NCBI GenBank assembly: GCA_903929755.1
Contig: CAIYVZ010000017.1
Span: 1 to 38,026 of the forward strand
DNA from: an uncultured Acidobacteriia bacterium
Lineage (GTDB): Bacteria > Acidobacteriota > Terriglobia > Bryobacterales > Bryobacteraceae
Length of the DNA stretch: 38,026 nucleotides
Reading direction: 5' to 3'
Shown here: piece after piece, positions 21,423 through 30,285 of the stretch
Layout: every line of letters starts with the position of its first letter
Numbering within the stretch: the first letter of the stretch is position 1
Program-made: the position numbers and the translations under genes
The notes under the pieces: model-generated
Database searches by the model: none
What the model saw: only the letters and a program-made list of their open reading frames with translations
Told to the model about the DNA's origin: nothing

Positions 21423-22679
21423 TCAGTGGCGGTGGACGGTGATGGCCTGGCAGCGGAGTCTCAGGTAGCCCTCGCTGTTCGGGACGGAGTTGTTTAACTC
21501 CAGCGCGTCTTCAATGTAGTCGCAAACCTCAAACTGCTCCATGTCGCCTTCGCTCACTGCCGCCGAAATGAAGTACTTGCCGCTGGCCAGCTCGGGCAGG
21601 GTCAGGTGAAAGTCAACGCTTTCCTCGTCGTCCGCTTCGAGCGCCGCTACCGGGCAATTTTCCCGGGCCGTGTTGGTGCCGAAGATTGTCTCGCCTTTTT
21701 CGTTGCGCACCAGATAGCCCACAATCGGAGATGCCACGGCCGCTGAGGCCCGGAACCGCACCCTCACTACCGCCAGACTCTTCCCCTGCCATTCGGTGAG
21801 TGGACCGCCGTCGCCAGAACTTACTTCAATCCCTGTTACGGAAGCCCGGCCATTGCCGAAACGATGCTTCCCGGCGAATGCGTCCTGCGAGTTCCTCACT
21901 GACGTGTGAACTCTGCTGCCCCGGTCCACCCGGCCTTCGTCTGCATCCCGCTCCATCGCCGAACGAAGGTACTGTCCGATCACTTCATCGGTGGGGCCCA
22001 GCATCCGGACACGGCCACGCTCCAGCCATAAACAGCGCTCGCACAAGGCTTTCACGTCGCTGGTGTCGTGAGAAACGAATAATATCGTCACACCCCGCGC
22101 CCGCAAATCGTGAATCCGACGCATACAGCGCTGCCGAAAAGCGATATCTCCTACCGCAAGCGCTTCATCCACAATCAAGACTTCCGGGTCCACATGTGCC
22201 ACCACCGCAAAAGCGAGGCGCAGCACCATGCCGCTCGAATACGTCCGAATTGGCTGGTCAATGAAGCTGCCGATCTCCGCGAAGCGCTCAATCGTTTCGA
22301 ACTTCGCCGTGGTTTCTTCCTGTGTCAGGCCCAGAATTGACGCGTTGAGAAAGACGTTCTGGCGCCCGGTGAACTCGGGCGAAAACCCTGATCCCAGTTC
22401 CAGCAGTGCAGACAATCGCCCGTTGACTTCCACCTCACCTGACGAAGGCCGCAGTATACCCGCCACAATCTGCAGCAGCGTACTTTTCCCTGAGCCATTC
22501 GTGCCCACAATGCCGAATGCCTCGCCCTTGTTCACCGTGAACGTGACATCAGAAAGCGCGTGAATACCCTGCTCATCGAGTGATCGCGAGCCAGGGTTCA
22601 AAGCCTGGCGAAAGCGCGACCACGGCGAGCCATCCACCGGATACGTCTTCGAAAGCTTCGTCGCGCGAAGGGCAATCAC
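21423..22679 (-). CDS. Wzt-like ABC transporter ATPase for polysaccharide export
   Basis: The 418-residue protein has an ABC ATPase domain with Walker A GTNGSGKST (59-67), signature region TYSSGMVLRLAFA (about 147-158), Walker B VLIVDEAL and the H-loop FVSHDTSDV. The LLELGSGFSPEFTGRQNV stretch is typical of the O-antigen/teichoic-acid exporters Wzt and TagH. The C-terminal ~160 residues (beta-rich, SVDFHLTLPELASGKYFISAAVSEGDMEQFEVCDYIED) fit the Wzt carbohydrate-binding domain that reads the glycan end. It overlaps the upstream methyltransferase gene by four bases. No Wzm permease gene is in the window, although wzm and wzt are normally neighbours. Confidence 0.88.
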   Translation of the reverse strand: MIALRATKLSKTYPVDGSPWSRFRQALNPGSRSLDEQGIHALSDVTFTVNKGEAFGIVGTNGSGKSTLLQIVAGILRPSSGEVEVNGRLSALLELGSGFSPEFTGRQNVFLNASILGLTQEETTAKFETIERFAEIGSFIDQPIRTYSSGMVLRLAFAVVAHVDPEVLIVDEALAVGDIAFRQRCMRRIHDLRARGVTILFVSHDTSDVKALCERCLWLERGRVRMLGPTDEVIGQYLRSAMERDADEGRVDRGSRVHTSVRNSQDAFAGKHRFGNGRASVTGIEVSSGDGGPLTEWQGKSLAVVRVRFRASAAVASPIVGYLVRNEKGETIFGTNTARENCPVAALEADDEESVDFHLTLPELASGKYFISAAVSEGDMEQFEVCDYIEDALELNNSVPNSEGYLRLRCQAITVHRH

Positions 22680-23533
22680 GGCCGTGTCTTATTCGCCCGC
22701 AGAATTACGCGTTCAAACTGGTAGCCTGAGGGCCGAAGTGCCCCTTTGTGGAAGCCCACCTGGTCAACACTGGCGAACCCCAGCTTCTGCAGCATCTGCA
22801 TCAGGCATGAGAGATTCGGATGCCACCAGGCAACTTCGTCATTCGCGGGATCCGAACCACCGATGTAAACCATGGCGGGCGGTTCCTGCGGACCTTCCGG
22901 CAGCACACCAGCGAATACCAGTTCGCCCCGGCAAAGCGGAGCCAGTGCGGCCAGCGCCTTCAGCGGATACAGCGTGTGAATCAGGACATCGCCGATGAAT
23001 ACAAGATCGAAGCCTTCGCGGACACCCGTACGCTCCAGGGTGATGTCGTAGACGGTGGAATAGCAGCGTTCCACACGGGAGCCCAGCTTTTCCCGGCAGT
23101 ACCGGAACGGGCCTTCCAGCAAATACCAGTAGAGGTCGCGTTCCGTGTAGGGCGTACGTTTGAATTCCGGCGAATTGAGCGTTTCCGGGAACATCATGTT
23201 CTCAATCTTTCGCAGGGAACTGTCTACGTCCTGTCCGGGAAACCGGTCCAGATCCCGCAGCGACGGCAGTTCCATCGACACCACGCGGGCTCCGCGACGC
23301 TCAAACTCAAACGCGAAGAAGCCGGTAGCGGAGCCAACATCCAGCACCGTCAGCCCCGACATATCTTCGGGAAAGCCAAATGCCGAGACGGTCTCGCGAT
23401 AGTCGTAAATGCCGGGTGTCACCAGGCCGTTGCCCAGGTTCACCGCGTGATACCAGTAGTAGCGTTCCGCGTCGGCCAGACCATCGGCTTTAGCCGCGGC
23501 GTTGAACTGCTCTTGTTCCTGAAGGAATGTCAT
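22676..23533 (-). CDS. SAM-dependent methyltransferase, CmoB/DUF1698-like
   Basis: The 285-residue class I methyltransferase carries the SAM motif GLTVLDVGSATGFFAFEFERRGA followed by the acidic VVSMELPS. Upstream is YYWYHAVNLGNGLVTPGIYDYRE, a pattern of CmoB-like methyltransferases (WYH...GLVTPG). Later come DLVFIGDVLIHTLYPLKALAAL and a C-terminal helix-strand pair typical of small-molecule methyltransferases. Its start overlaps the upstream methyltransferase stop and its end overlaps the Wzt-like gene, four bases each. The context suggests methylation of a glycan or its precursor, for example a chain-end cap recognised by Wzt. The substrate is not shown. Confidence 0.8.
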   Translation of the reverse strand: MTFLQEQEQFNAAAKADGLADAERYYWYHAVNLGNGLVTPGIYDYRETVSAFGFPEDMSGLTVLDVGSATGFFAFEFERRGARVVSMELPSLRDLDRFPGQDVDSSLRKIENMMFPETLNSPEFKRTPYTERDLYWYLLEGPFRYCREKLGSRVERCYSTVYDITLERTGVREGFDLVFIGDVLIHTLYPLKALAALAPLCRGELVFAGVLPEGPQEPPAMVYIGGSDPANDEVAWWHPNLSCLMQMLQKLGFASVDQVGFHKGALRPSGYQFERVILRANKTRP

Positions 23534-24321
23534 TTATAGGCCGCGCAAACCACGCGCTTTCCTCTGGCATGTTGCTCATAGGCGCCGGGCGCCGGCGTCA
23601 GGATTTCGGCGCGTTTGAAGCCAGCTTGCCGCAGCATGAACATCAGGGCCTTGGGGGAAGGACAGGTCGCCATGGGAGTCACGCCGGTTTCCCGAACCCC
23701 GGCATCAAACTCGCCGCCTTCATCAATCAGCGCGATGATGCCCTGGTACGGTCGCGTCCATTCCTGCGAACCCCACTCGGAGTGCCCTTCCACTTCATCC
23801 ACCACCTGGGTCTCAATCACACACAACTCCCGCGTGACTGCCGACACCTGTCGCAGACACAGCATCGGGTCTTCCACGTGATACAGCAGGCCCAGGAACA
23901 GCGTCAGGTCGTACTGTCGACCCTCATCCGCAGCCAGCGTTTCCACGCGACCCTGCCGGTAGGTCACTGAAGACCCCAGGGCTTCCGCCACGAAGCGCGC
24001 CCGCAGCAGGTTCTCTTCCCGCGCGTCCATGCCTTTGCTCCGGAAGCCGAGCCGTTCCATGGCGAGCGAGTAGTAGCCCTCATGGCACCCGATATCAAGG
24101 CATTCCAGCCCCTCCGCGCGTGAGCCGAAATGGTCTTTCACGGCACGCTCCACCATTTCGAGGCGCGTGTCATGAATCGCGGTAACATGCACCGGAATCT
24201 GCGTGGTTGTCTTCAGGCCGCCACCGAAATCGTGGATGTAAAACCACGGCCTCAGCTCTTCTATCCCGCGGCGGATGCGGTCTTGTTCAGCAATCGTCAC
24301 AATCTTCAGGATAGCCCGCAC
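23530..24321 (-). CDS. SAM-dependent methyltransferase, CmoB/DUF1698-like (second copy)
   Basis: The 263-residue class I methyltransferase has LECLDIGCHEGYYSLAMERLG as SAM loop, GMDAREENLLRARFVAEALG as acidic loop and QYDLTLFLGLLYHVEDPMLCLRQ as post-motif. GLLYHVEDP is a signature shared with DUF1698/CmoB-like enzymes. A central insertion (EVEGHSEWGSQEWTRPYQGIIALIDEGGEFDAG) may shape the substrate pocket. The start is GTG 24321 or a second GTG seven codons later; neither has a good Shine-Dalgarno. It is the first gene of the three-gene methyltransferase-Wzt unit. The gap to the upstream YdiJ-like gene is 28 bases, so read-through from it is possible. Confidence 0.8.
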   Translation of the reverse strand: MRAILKIVTIAEQDRIRRGIEELRPWFYIHDFGGGLKTTTQIPVHVTAIHDTRLEMVERAVKDHFGSRAEGLECLDIGCHEGYYSLAMERLGFRSKGMDAREENLLRARFVAEALGSSVTYRQGRVETLAADEGRQYDLTLFLGLLYHVEDPMLCLRQVSAVTRELCVIETQVVDEVEGHSEWGSQEWTRPYQGIIALIDEGGEFDAGVRETGVTPMATCPSPKALMFMLRQAGFKRAEILTPAPGAYEQHARGKRVVCAAYK

Positions 24322-24349
24322 AGGGCGAAGGCTCCGTTGTGCGGCTGCA

Positions 24350-27181
24350 TCAGTTTAGAAGGTCGCGGATCAGGACGGCCGGATGGACCGCTTTCCTGCT
24401 GCCGAGTTCCAGAACCTGGTGCCTGCAGGACGTTCCGGTAGCCACCAGGACATCGTCCGGACCCATGTTGCGAACGGCAGGCAAGAGCTTGCGCTCCGCG
24501 ATGGTTTTCGAGACCTCGTAGTTGTCTTTCATGTAGCCGAATGAGCCAGCCATGCCGCAGCAGCCAGCGTCCAGATCGTGGATCTTTGCGTTGGGAATCT
24601 TCTGCAGCAGCGACACACTGGCCGACAGCATGTTCATCGACTTTTGGTGGCAATGGCCGTGCAACAGGATCTTCCCCGGCACTTCCCTGAGCTTCAGGTC
24701 GAGCCCTGCAGCGTATTCGTCGAACAGGATGCAGGCCTTCGCCACTTCGCGGGCTTTGGCCTGCATGTCGCCACGGAGCAGCCCAATCGCATCCTCCTTG
24801 ACCGACGAAAGGCAGCTTGGTTCGCAGAACAGGATCTTCTCGCCCCGCGCGGCAATCGGTGCCAGCGCTTCCACAATTTGCTCGGCCTGCGCTCGGGCCT
24901 GTTTCAGCAGGCCCTGTGAAATCAGCGGACGCCCACAGCAACCCGGCCTCACCACGCTTACCGATACTCCGCTCCGCTCCAGAATCTCCACCGCTGCCAT
25001 CCCGATCTCAGGGTCGTAGTGGTTTGTGAACGTGTCGTTGAAGATAGTGACACTTCCACCGCGTTTATCACCCACCTGTTTCTCGAAGGTATCGCCCCGC
25101 CACGTTGGAACATGGCGTCGCGAATCCACGCCCAGCAGCATTTCGTTCACCCACTTCACCACAGGGTTGTTCGCGACCGCATTGGCCAGAGCCGGGAAGC
25201 GGCTCGCCAGTTCGGCGGTTTTATGGACATTGCCCAGCGCGGTTGCCTTCAGGGGTACGCCACGGCGCGAGTAGTAATCGGCCAGGAATTCGCTCTTGAA
25301 GCGTGCAACATCCACGCCTACCGGGCACTCGGCCTTGCAGGCCCGGCATTCCAGACACAGGCTCAGGGCATCATGAACGCCTTCGTCTCCCAGTCCCGAT
25401 TCGCCCATTTTGCCGGTCATGGCCAGACGCAGAACATTGGCCCGGCCACGGGTTGAATCCCGCTCGTCTCTGGTCGCCATAAACGACGGACACATGTTCC
25501 CTGACAGCTTCTTCCGGCACGCGCCGACGCCGCTGCACATCTCCACCGCGCCGGCCATCCCTCCGAACTCAGAGTAATCGAAGAACGTGAACGGGTTCGA
25601 GGTCTTGTAGGCCGCGCCGTACCGCAGATTCGCCGTCATCGGAGGCGCATCCACGATCTTCCCAGGGTTGAAGATTCCCTCCGGATCGAACGTGCGCTTC
25701 ACCTCGCGGAACGCCTCGTAGAGCGTGCTGCCGAACATCTGCTTCATGAACGGACTGCGCACCAGGCCATCGCCGTGCTCGCCTGAGAGCGCGCCACCGA
25801 ACTCCAGCACCAGATCCGCCACGGCGTGGGCGACAGACTCGAACTTCGCCACGCCATCGGCAGTCTTCATGTTGATGACCGGCCGTACATGGAGGCATCC
25901 AACGGAAGCGTGTGCGTAAATGCCCGCCGTGGTCTCGTGCGCCTCGATGATCTGCAGAAACCGTCCAATGAACTCGCTCAGCTTCTCGGGCGCGACTGCG
26001 GTGTCTTCTACAAACGAGATCGACTTCGCATCGCCTCGAGTCGCCATCGAAAGCCCGAGCGCGGCCTCCCGGAGACTCCAGATGCGAGCCTGCGCCGGTA
26101 TGTCGGTTTCGGCGTGATAGTGGTACCCCAGACCCCTGGCCCGCAGATCCGCTTCGAGGGCGGCAAGGCGTGGCGGCAGATCTTCCTTGCGGTCGGCGTA
26201 GAATTCCACGCACAGCATCGACGCCGGATCGCCCACCACAAAGCTGCTGCGGATCTTTTCGAGACCCGCATTCTGCCGAGTATTGTCCATGATGGCCTTG
26301 TCCATCACCTCAATGGCAGAGGGCTTGTGTTTCAGAATCACGGGAGCTGCGGCGAGGGATTGCAGCAGGTCGTCGAACAGAATCGCCATCAGAGCCTTGG
26401 CCTTCGGCAGCGGCACCAGTTTGACTTTGGCTTCCAGCACGATACCCAGCGTGCCTTCCGAGCCCACCATGATCTTCGCCAGATTCACCGGGGCGCTGCT
26501 GTCCACAAAACGGTCCAGGTTGTACCCGCCAACACGGCGCAGGATCTTTGGGTACCGGCGGTCGATCTCTTCGGCGTGTTCTGCCGAAAGCGCAAGCACC
26601 TTTTGGTAACAGCGGGCTTCCAGGGAATCGTCCATCGGAACAGCCGCGCGCGGGATTTCACGGAACTCCACAATACTGCCATCCGAAAGCAGGACGGTTT
26701 GCTCCAGAACATGGTCGATCGTGATGCCGTACAGAACGCTGCGGGCGCCGCTCGAATTGTTGGCCATCATGCCGCCAACCGTCGCACGGCTCGCCGTCGA
26801 GATGTCGGGCGCAAACCGCATCCCCGTCGGAGCCAGTTGCGCGTTCAGTTCATCCAGAACAATGCCCGGCTCCACACGCGCCCAACGCTCTTCCACGTTT
26901 ACTTCGAGCAGCCTGTTGTAGTACTTCGAGGTGTCGATCTGCAGGCCTTCGCCGATCGCCTGGCCCGCTTGCGCCGTGCCGCCACCCCGCATGGTGATGG
27001 AAGTCTGATGCGTTCGGCAGACGTCCAGCGCCTGAATAATGTCTTCCCGGCACTTCGGGATCAGGACGCCCACCGGTTCAATCTGATAAACACTGGCGTC
27101 CGTGGAATACAGGACGCGGGACACCTTGTCGAACCGAACCTCGCCCTGAACGGCCGCCCGCAGGTCTTGTTCGAGGGACAT
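24350..27181 (-). CDS. FAD/Fe-S D-2-hydroxyacid dehydrogenase (YdiJ-like)
   Basis: The 943-residue protein fuses a GlcD-type FAD domain to a GlpC/GlcF-type iron-sulfur module. The FAD part has SITMRGGGTAQAGQAIGEG, ARVEPGIVLDELNAQLAPTG and STASRATVGGMMANNSSGARSVLYG, then ALSGEHGDGLVRSPF. The Fe-S part has CSGVGACRKKLSGNMCPS (near 547) and CLECRACKAECPVGVD (near 607), followed by two cysteine-rich CCG motifs (PGCCGRPLISQG, AGCCGMAGSFGY). This order and length match YdiJ-type D-2-hydroxyglutarate/D-lactate dehydrogenases. Its ATG overlaps the aminotransferase stop by one base (TAATG), so the two are translationally coupled. The product likely oxidises a D-2-hydroxyacid to the 2-oxoacid with electrons going to the respiratory chain. 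Confidence 0.88.
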   Translation of the reverse strand: MSLEQDLRAAVQGEVRFDKVSRVLYSTDASVYQIEPVGVLIPKCREDIIQALDVCRTHQTSITMRGGGTAQAGQAIGEGLQIDTSKYYNRLLEVNVEERWARVEPGIVLDELNAQLAPTGMRFAPDISTASRATVGGMMANNSSGARSVLYGITIDHVLEQTVLLSDGSIVEFREIPRAAVPMDDSLEARCYQKVLALSAEHAEEIDRRYPKILRRVGGYNLDRFVDSSAPVNLAKIMVGSEGTLGIVLEAKVKLVPLPKAKALMAILFDDLLQSLAAAPVILKHKPSAIEVMDKAIMDNTRQNAGLEKIRSSFVVGDPASMLCVEFYADRKEDLPPRLAALEADLRARGLGYHYHAETDIPAQARIWSLREAALGLSMATRGDAKSISFVEDTAVAPEKLSEFIGRFLQIIEAHETTAGIYAHASVGCLHVRPVINMKTADGVAKFESVAHAVADLVLEFGGALSGEHGDGLVRSPFMKQMFGSTLYEAFREVKRTFDPEGIFNPGKIVDAPPMTANLRYGAAYKTSNPFTFFDYSEFGGMAGAVEMCSGVGACRKKLSGNMCPSFMATRDERDSTRGRANVLRLAMTGKMGESGLGDEGVHDALSLCLECRACKAECPVGVDVARFKSEFLADYYSRRGVPLKATALGNVHKTAELASRFPALANAVANNPVVKWVNEMLLGVDSRRHVPTWRGDTFEKQVGDKRGGSVTIFNDTFTNHYDPEIGMAAVEILERSGVSVSVVRPGCCGRPLISQGLLKQARAQAEQIVEALAPIAARGEKILFCEPSCLSSVKEDAIGLLRGDMQAKAREVAKACILFDEYAAGLDLKLREVPGKILLHGHCHQKSMNMLSASVSLLQKIPNAKIHDLDAGCCGMAGSFGYMKDNYEVSKTIAERKLLPAVRNMGPDDVLVATGTSCRHQVLELGSRKAVHPAVLIRDLLN

Positions 27182-28341
27182 TACGCCAGACCTCGCCGCA
27201 GTGCTTCCAAACCCCGATCCAGAACTTCGCCGCCGCTGGCGAACGAGACGCGCAAAGTACCTTCACCGCCTTCGCCGTAGGCCGCGCCATGCACCACCAC
27301 CAAACCCTGTTCCTGCAGCAAACGCCGCCGAACATCATTGGAAGATTGTCCCAAAGCGCGGATATCAGCCATCGCGAAGAATCCGCCTTCGGGGGCCAGT
27401 GCGGCAACCCCAGGAATCCCGTCCAGCGCTGCCAGAACCTTCGCTCGACGGGCGGTGTACTCGGTCCGCATGTCATCCACACAGGCCTGCGAGCCGCTCA
27501 GGGCTTCAGCCGCCGCATCCTGAATGAAGGTCGCCGGACCACGGCTGGATTGCGCCAGCACCATGAACATCCGGTCTATCATGGCCGCCGGACCCGCACA
27601 ATACCCGACGCGCCAGCCCGGCATTGCGTAGGTCTTCGACAGGCTGTTGACGTGGATGTAGCGGTCCTTCAGCGACGGCACGACAGCGGGCGCTGACAGG
27701 TGTTTTGCGCCGCCATAGGTGATCGCTTCATAGATCTCATCGCCGATCAGCCAGACGTTCCGTCGCTCACAAAACTCAGCTACGGCCCGAAACTCATCTG
27801 CCGTTAGGACACTGCCCACCGGATTCCACGGCGTATTCAGGATGAGAACCTTCACCCGAGGTGTCCAGGCGGCTTCCAGCGCTTCCGCCGAGAGGGCGAA
27901 ACGGCCGTTCACGATCTCTGACCGCACCTTTCGCACCACACCACCCAAAAGCAGGACCGGCGACTGGTACGCGTCATAAACCGGGTCCTGCAGCAGGACT
28001 TCATCGCCCTCTTCGAGCAGAGCAGCCAGCGCGGCATAGATGCCGAAGGTGGCACCGGACGTGGCGAGGATCTCGCGTCCCGGGTCATACGTGAGCGCGT
28101 TATCTCGCTGCAGTTTGAGGGCGACTGCGTCGCGAAACACCTTTTCGCCCCGGTTATCGGGATAGCCGGTTCGGCCATTCGCCAGCGCCCGGGTACAGGC
28201 TTCGGAAATGTGCGCTGGAGTCCGGAAATCGGGTTCTCCGCGCATAAGCGAGACAATCTTCTGACCCTGTGCCTGCAGGGCGCGGACTTCGGCGAGAATG
28301 GCGTTGACCGCCGTGGGCTTGAGGGTTGCGATACGATCCAA
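27181..28341 (-). CDS. Class I/II PLP-dependent aminotransferase
   Basis: The 386-residue fold-type I enzyme of the aspartate aminotransferase family shows GEPDF near residue 35, SGATFGIYAAL, LNTPWNPVGSVLT, IGDEIYEAITYGG, and the PLP lysine in NSLSKTYAMPGWRVGY (near 235). It ends with FASGGEVLDRGLEALRRGL. It transfers an amino group between an amino acid and a 2-oxoacid; the exact pair cannot be read. It is the first gene of a coupled pair with the YdiJ-like dehydrogenase, consistent with 2-oxoacid handling. It is divergent from the DSD1-like PLP gene 19 bases away. Confidence 0.88.
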   Translation of the reverse strand: MDRIATLKPTAVNAILAEVRALQAQGQKIVSLMRGEPDFRTPAHISEACTRALANGRTGYPDNRGEKVFRDAVALKLQRDNALTYDPGREILATSGATFGIYAALAALLEEGDEVLLQDPVYDAYQSPVLLLGGVVRKVRSEIVNGRFALSAEALEAAWTPRVKVLILNTPWNPVGSVLTADEFRAVAEFCERRNVWLIGDEIYEAITYGGAKHLSAPAVVPSLKDRYIHVNSLSKTYAMPGWRVGYCAGPAAMIDRMFMVLAQSSRGPATFIQDAAAEALSGSQACVDDMRTEYTARRAKVLAALDGIPGVAALAPEGGFFAMADIRALGQSSNDVRRRLLQEQGLVVVHGAAYGEGGEGTLRVSFASGGEVLDRGLEALRRGLA

Positions 28342-28360
28342 GACAATCCGAGAATATCAG

Positions 28361-29416
28361 TTGGCACTCACAAAACAATCCATCCCCACCCCGGCGCTCG
28401 TTGTCGACCTAGACCTTTTGGAGGCCAACATCGCCCGCGCCGCGTCCGATGCCGCCGCTGCCGGGAAGCAACTTCGGCCCCACATGAAGGCCCACAAATG
28501 CGTCCCGCTGGCCCGCCGGCAGATCGCGGCCGGGGCCTGCGGCATGTGTTGCGCAACCGTTCCAGAAGCTGAACTGCTGGCGAAAGCGGGTATTTCCGGG
28601 CTGCTGCTCACCTCGCCGCTGGCCGATCCCCGCAAGATGGCCCGCGCCGTCGCTACCGGGGCCATGGTGGTGGTTGACCACGTTACTCAGGTCCGCTGGT
28701 ATCAGGAAGCGGCTGCGGAGGCTGGCACGCAGGTTTCCGTCCTCGTCGATCTCGACATTGGCGACCACCGCACCGGTGCGGCGACGCTCGATCAGGCGGT
28801 CGATATCGCCCTCGCCCTCGATCAGGCGAGCCACCTCTGGCTGCGCGGGATCCAGGCCTATTCGGTCAGCGGTTCCCATGGCGCGAACGAAGCAGAACGC
28901 CGCCGGATCTCGGCCGATTGCTTCGCCCAGGCCGTGGCCGTCCGGGATGCCTTCGCGTCGCATGGCCTCCACACCGACATCCTTTCCGGTGGCAGCACCG
29001 GTACGTGGACCGTCGATGTCACGCTCCCCGAAGTGACGGAACTCCAGGCCGGGTCATACCCGCTGATGGACCTGGCGTATCGCAAGATCGATGCCGGGTT
29101 CGCGAACTCGATGACCGTACTGGCCACCGTCATCAGCGCCAACCACGCCGACTTTGTGACCATCGACGCGGGTTTCAAGGCATTTTCCACGGACCGTCCC
29201 TTCGGACCCGAACCAGTCGGCCTGCCCGGGGCGGGGTATCGCTGGGGCGGCGACGAGTTCGGCTATATCGACTCCGCGAAACTCCGCGTGGGCGACCGTG
29301 TGGAACTCCTGCCCCCGCACTGCGACCCGACTGCCAATCTATATGACAGAATTTATGCTTGCCGGGGAAACAACGTAGAAGAAGTCTGGCCCGTTATGGA
29401 GCGTATTCAGCTATGA
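28361..29416 (+). CDS. D-threonine aldolase/D-serine dehydratase-family PLP enzyme
   Basis: The 351-residue protein starts at TTG 28361, which gives LALTKQSIPTPALVVDLDLLEANIARAA, a perfect family N-terminus. The frame is open to 28298, but that would overlap the divergent aminotransferase. It is a fold-type III (alanine racemase-like) enzyme with the PLP lysine motif RPHMKAHK (Lys43), the PLP-phosphate region SGGSTGTW and the C-terminal metal site PPHCDPTANLYD, where His and Asp bind a divalent ion in D-threonine aldolase and DSD1. It cleaves or deaminates D-3-hydroxy amino acids. Its stop overlaps the start of the DUF6282-type gene (ATGA). Confidence 0.85.
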   Translation: MALTKQSIPTPALVVDLDLLEANIARAASDAAAAGKQLRPHMKAHKCVPLARRQIAAGACGMCCATVPEAELLAKAGISGLLLTSPLADPRKMARAVATGAMVVVDHVTQVRWYQEAAAEAGTQVSVLVDLDIGDHRTGAATLDQAVDIALALDQASHLWLRGIQAYSVSGSHGANEAERRRISADCFAQAVAVRDAFASHGLHTDILSGGSTGTWTVDVTLPEVTELQAGSYPLMDLAYRKIDAGFANSMTVLATVISANHADFVTIDAGFKAFSTDRPFGPEPVGLPGAGYRWGGDEFGYIDSAKLRVGDRVELLPPHCDPTANLYDRIYACRGNNVEEVWPVMERIQL

Positions 29417-30285
29417 AGATCGCAGTTGCTTTGCTTGCCGCCCTGCCCGTTTTGGGGCAGTTGAGCGGTGTTGTGGATATCCACGCTCACTCGGGTCCGG
29501 ACAGCGTCGCCCGCTCGATTGATGCCGATGAACTGGTGAAGCTCGCCCAGGCCCGCGGGATGCGAGGGATCGTGCTGAAGAACCACTACGAGCCGACCGC
29601 GTCGCTGGCCTGGATCGTGAAGAAGCAGGCTCCGAATCTGGAGGTCTTCGGCGGTATCGACCTGAATCGTTCGGTTGGGGGTGTCAACCCGGCGGCCATC
29701 GAACGGATGGTGATGGTGGAAGGGGGGCTGGGCCGGGTTGTCTGGCTGCCGACCTTCGATTCCGAGAACCAGGTCCGCTATTCGAAGGAGAACCGGCCCT
29801 TTGTTTCGGTCTCCCGTAACGGCGAACTGCTGCCCGAAACGAAAGCGGTGATTGCGTTGGCGGCGAAGCATCACCTGATGCTGGAGACGGGCCATTCCTC
29901 GGCGCAGGAAGGTCTCATGATCATCCGGGAGGCGAAGCGGCAGGGAGTGGAGAACGTGGTGGTGACGCATGGCCTTATCGCGCCGGTCCAGATGACCATT
30001 GCGCAGATGAAGGAGGCTGCGGATCTGGGAGCCTACATCGAGTTCGTCTACAACGGAACGTTAGGCAAGAAGCCTGAATTCACCATGAAGCAGTATGCGG
30101 AGGCGATGCGACAGGTGGGGCCGAAGCACTGCATTCTGTCGAGCGATTTGGGGCAGGCGAACAACCCCCTGCACCCGGATGGCTGGGTGGCGTACATGGC
30201 GGGGTTGCTGAAGGAAGGTATCTCGCAGGCAGATATCGATCTGATGTCAAAGACCAATCCAGCGCATGCACTGGGGTTGAAGTGA
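29413..30285 (+). CDS. Exported DUF6282 amidohydrolase-like protein
   Basis: The 290-residue protein starts at ATG 29413, overlapping the DSD1-like stop by four bases. It has a short signal (MKIAVALLAALPVLGQ) and then a TIM-barrel amidohydrolase-like start, GVVDIHAHSGPDSVARSIDADELVKLAQARGMRGIVLKNHYEPTA, the pattern of DUF6282. Further metal-site candidates are ETGHSS, VVTHGLIAPVQMT and ILSSDLGQANNPLHPDGW. The reaction is unknown, presumably hydrolysis in the periplasm. The gene is the middle of a tightly coupled three-gene set. Confidence 0.75.
   Translation: MKIAVALLAALPVLGQLSGVVDIHAHSGPDSVARSIDADELVKLAQARGMRGIVLKNHYEPTASLAWIVKKQAPNLEVFGGIDLNRSVGGVNPAAIERMVMVEGGLGRVVWLPTFDSENQVRYSKENRPFVSVSRNGELLPETKAVIALAAKHHLMLETGHSSAQEGLMIIREAKRQGVENVVVTHGLIAPVQMTIAQMKEAADLGAYIEFVYNGTLGKKPEFTMKQYAEAMRQVGPKHCILSSDLGQANNPLHPDGWVAYMAGLLKEGISQADIDLMSKTNPAHALGLK

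Noticed and set aside
25826-27280. 484-codon plus-strand frame across the YdiJ-like gene
   Set aside because: It is Arg/His-rich without domains and lies antisense to a well-supported FAD/Fe-S dehydrogenase that it overruns at both gene boundaries.
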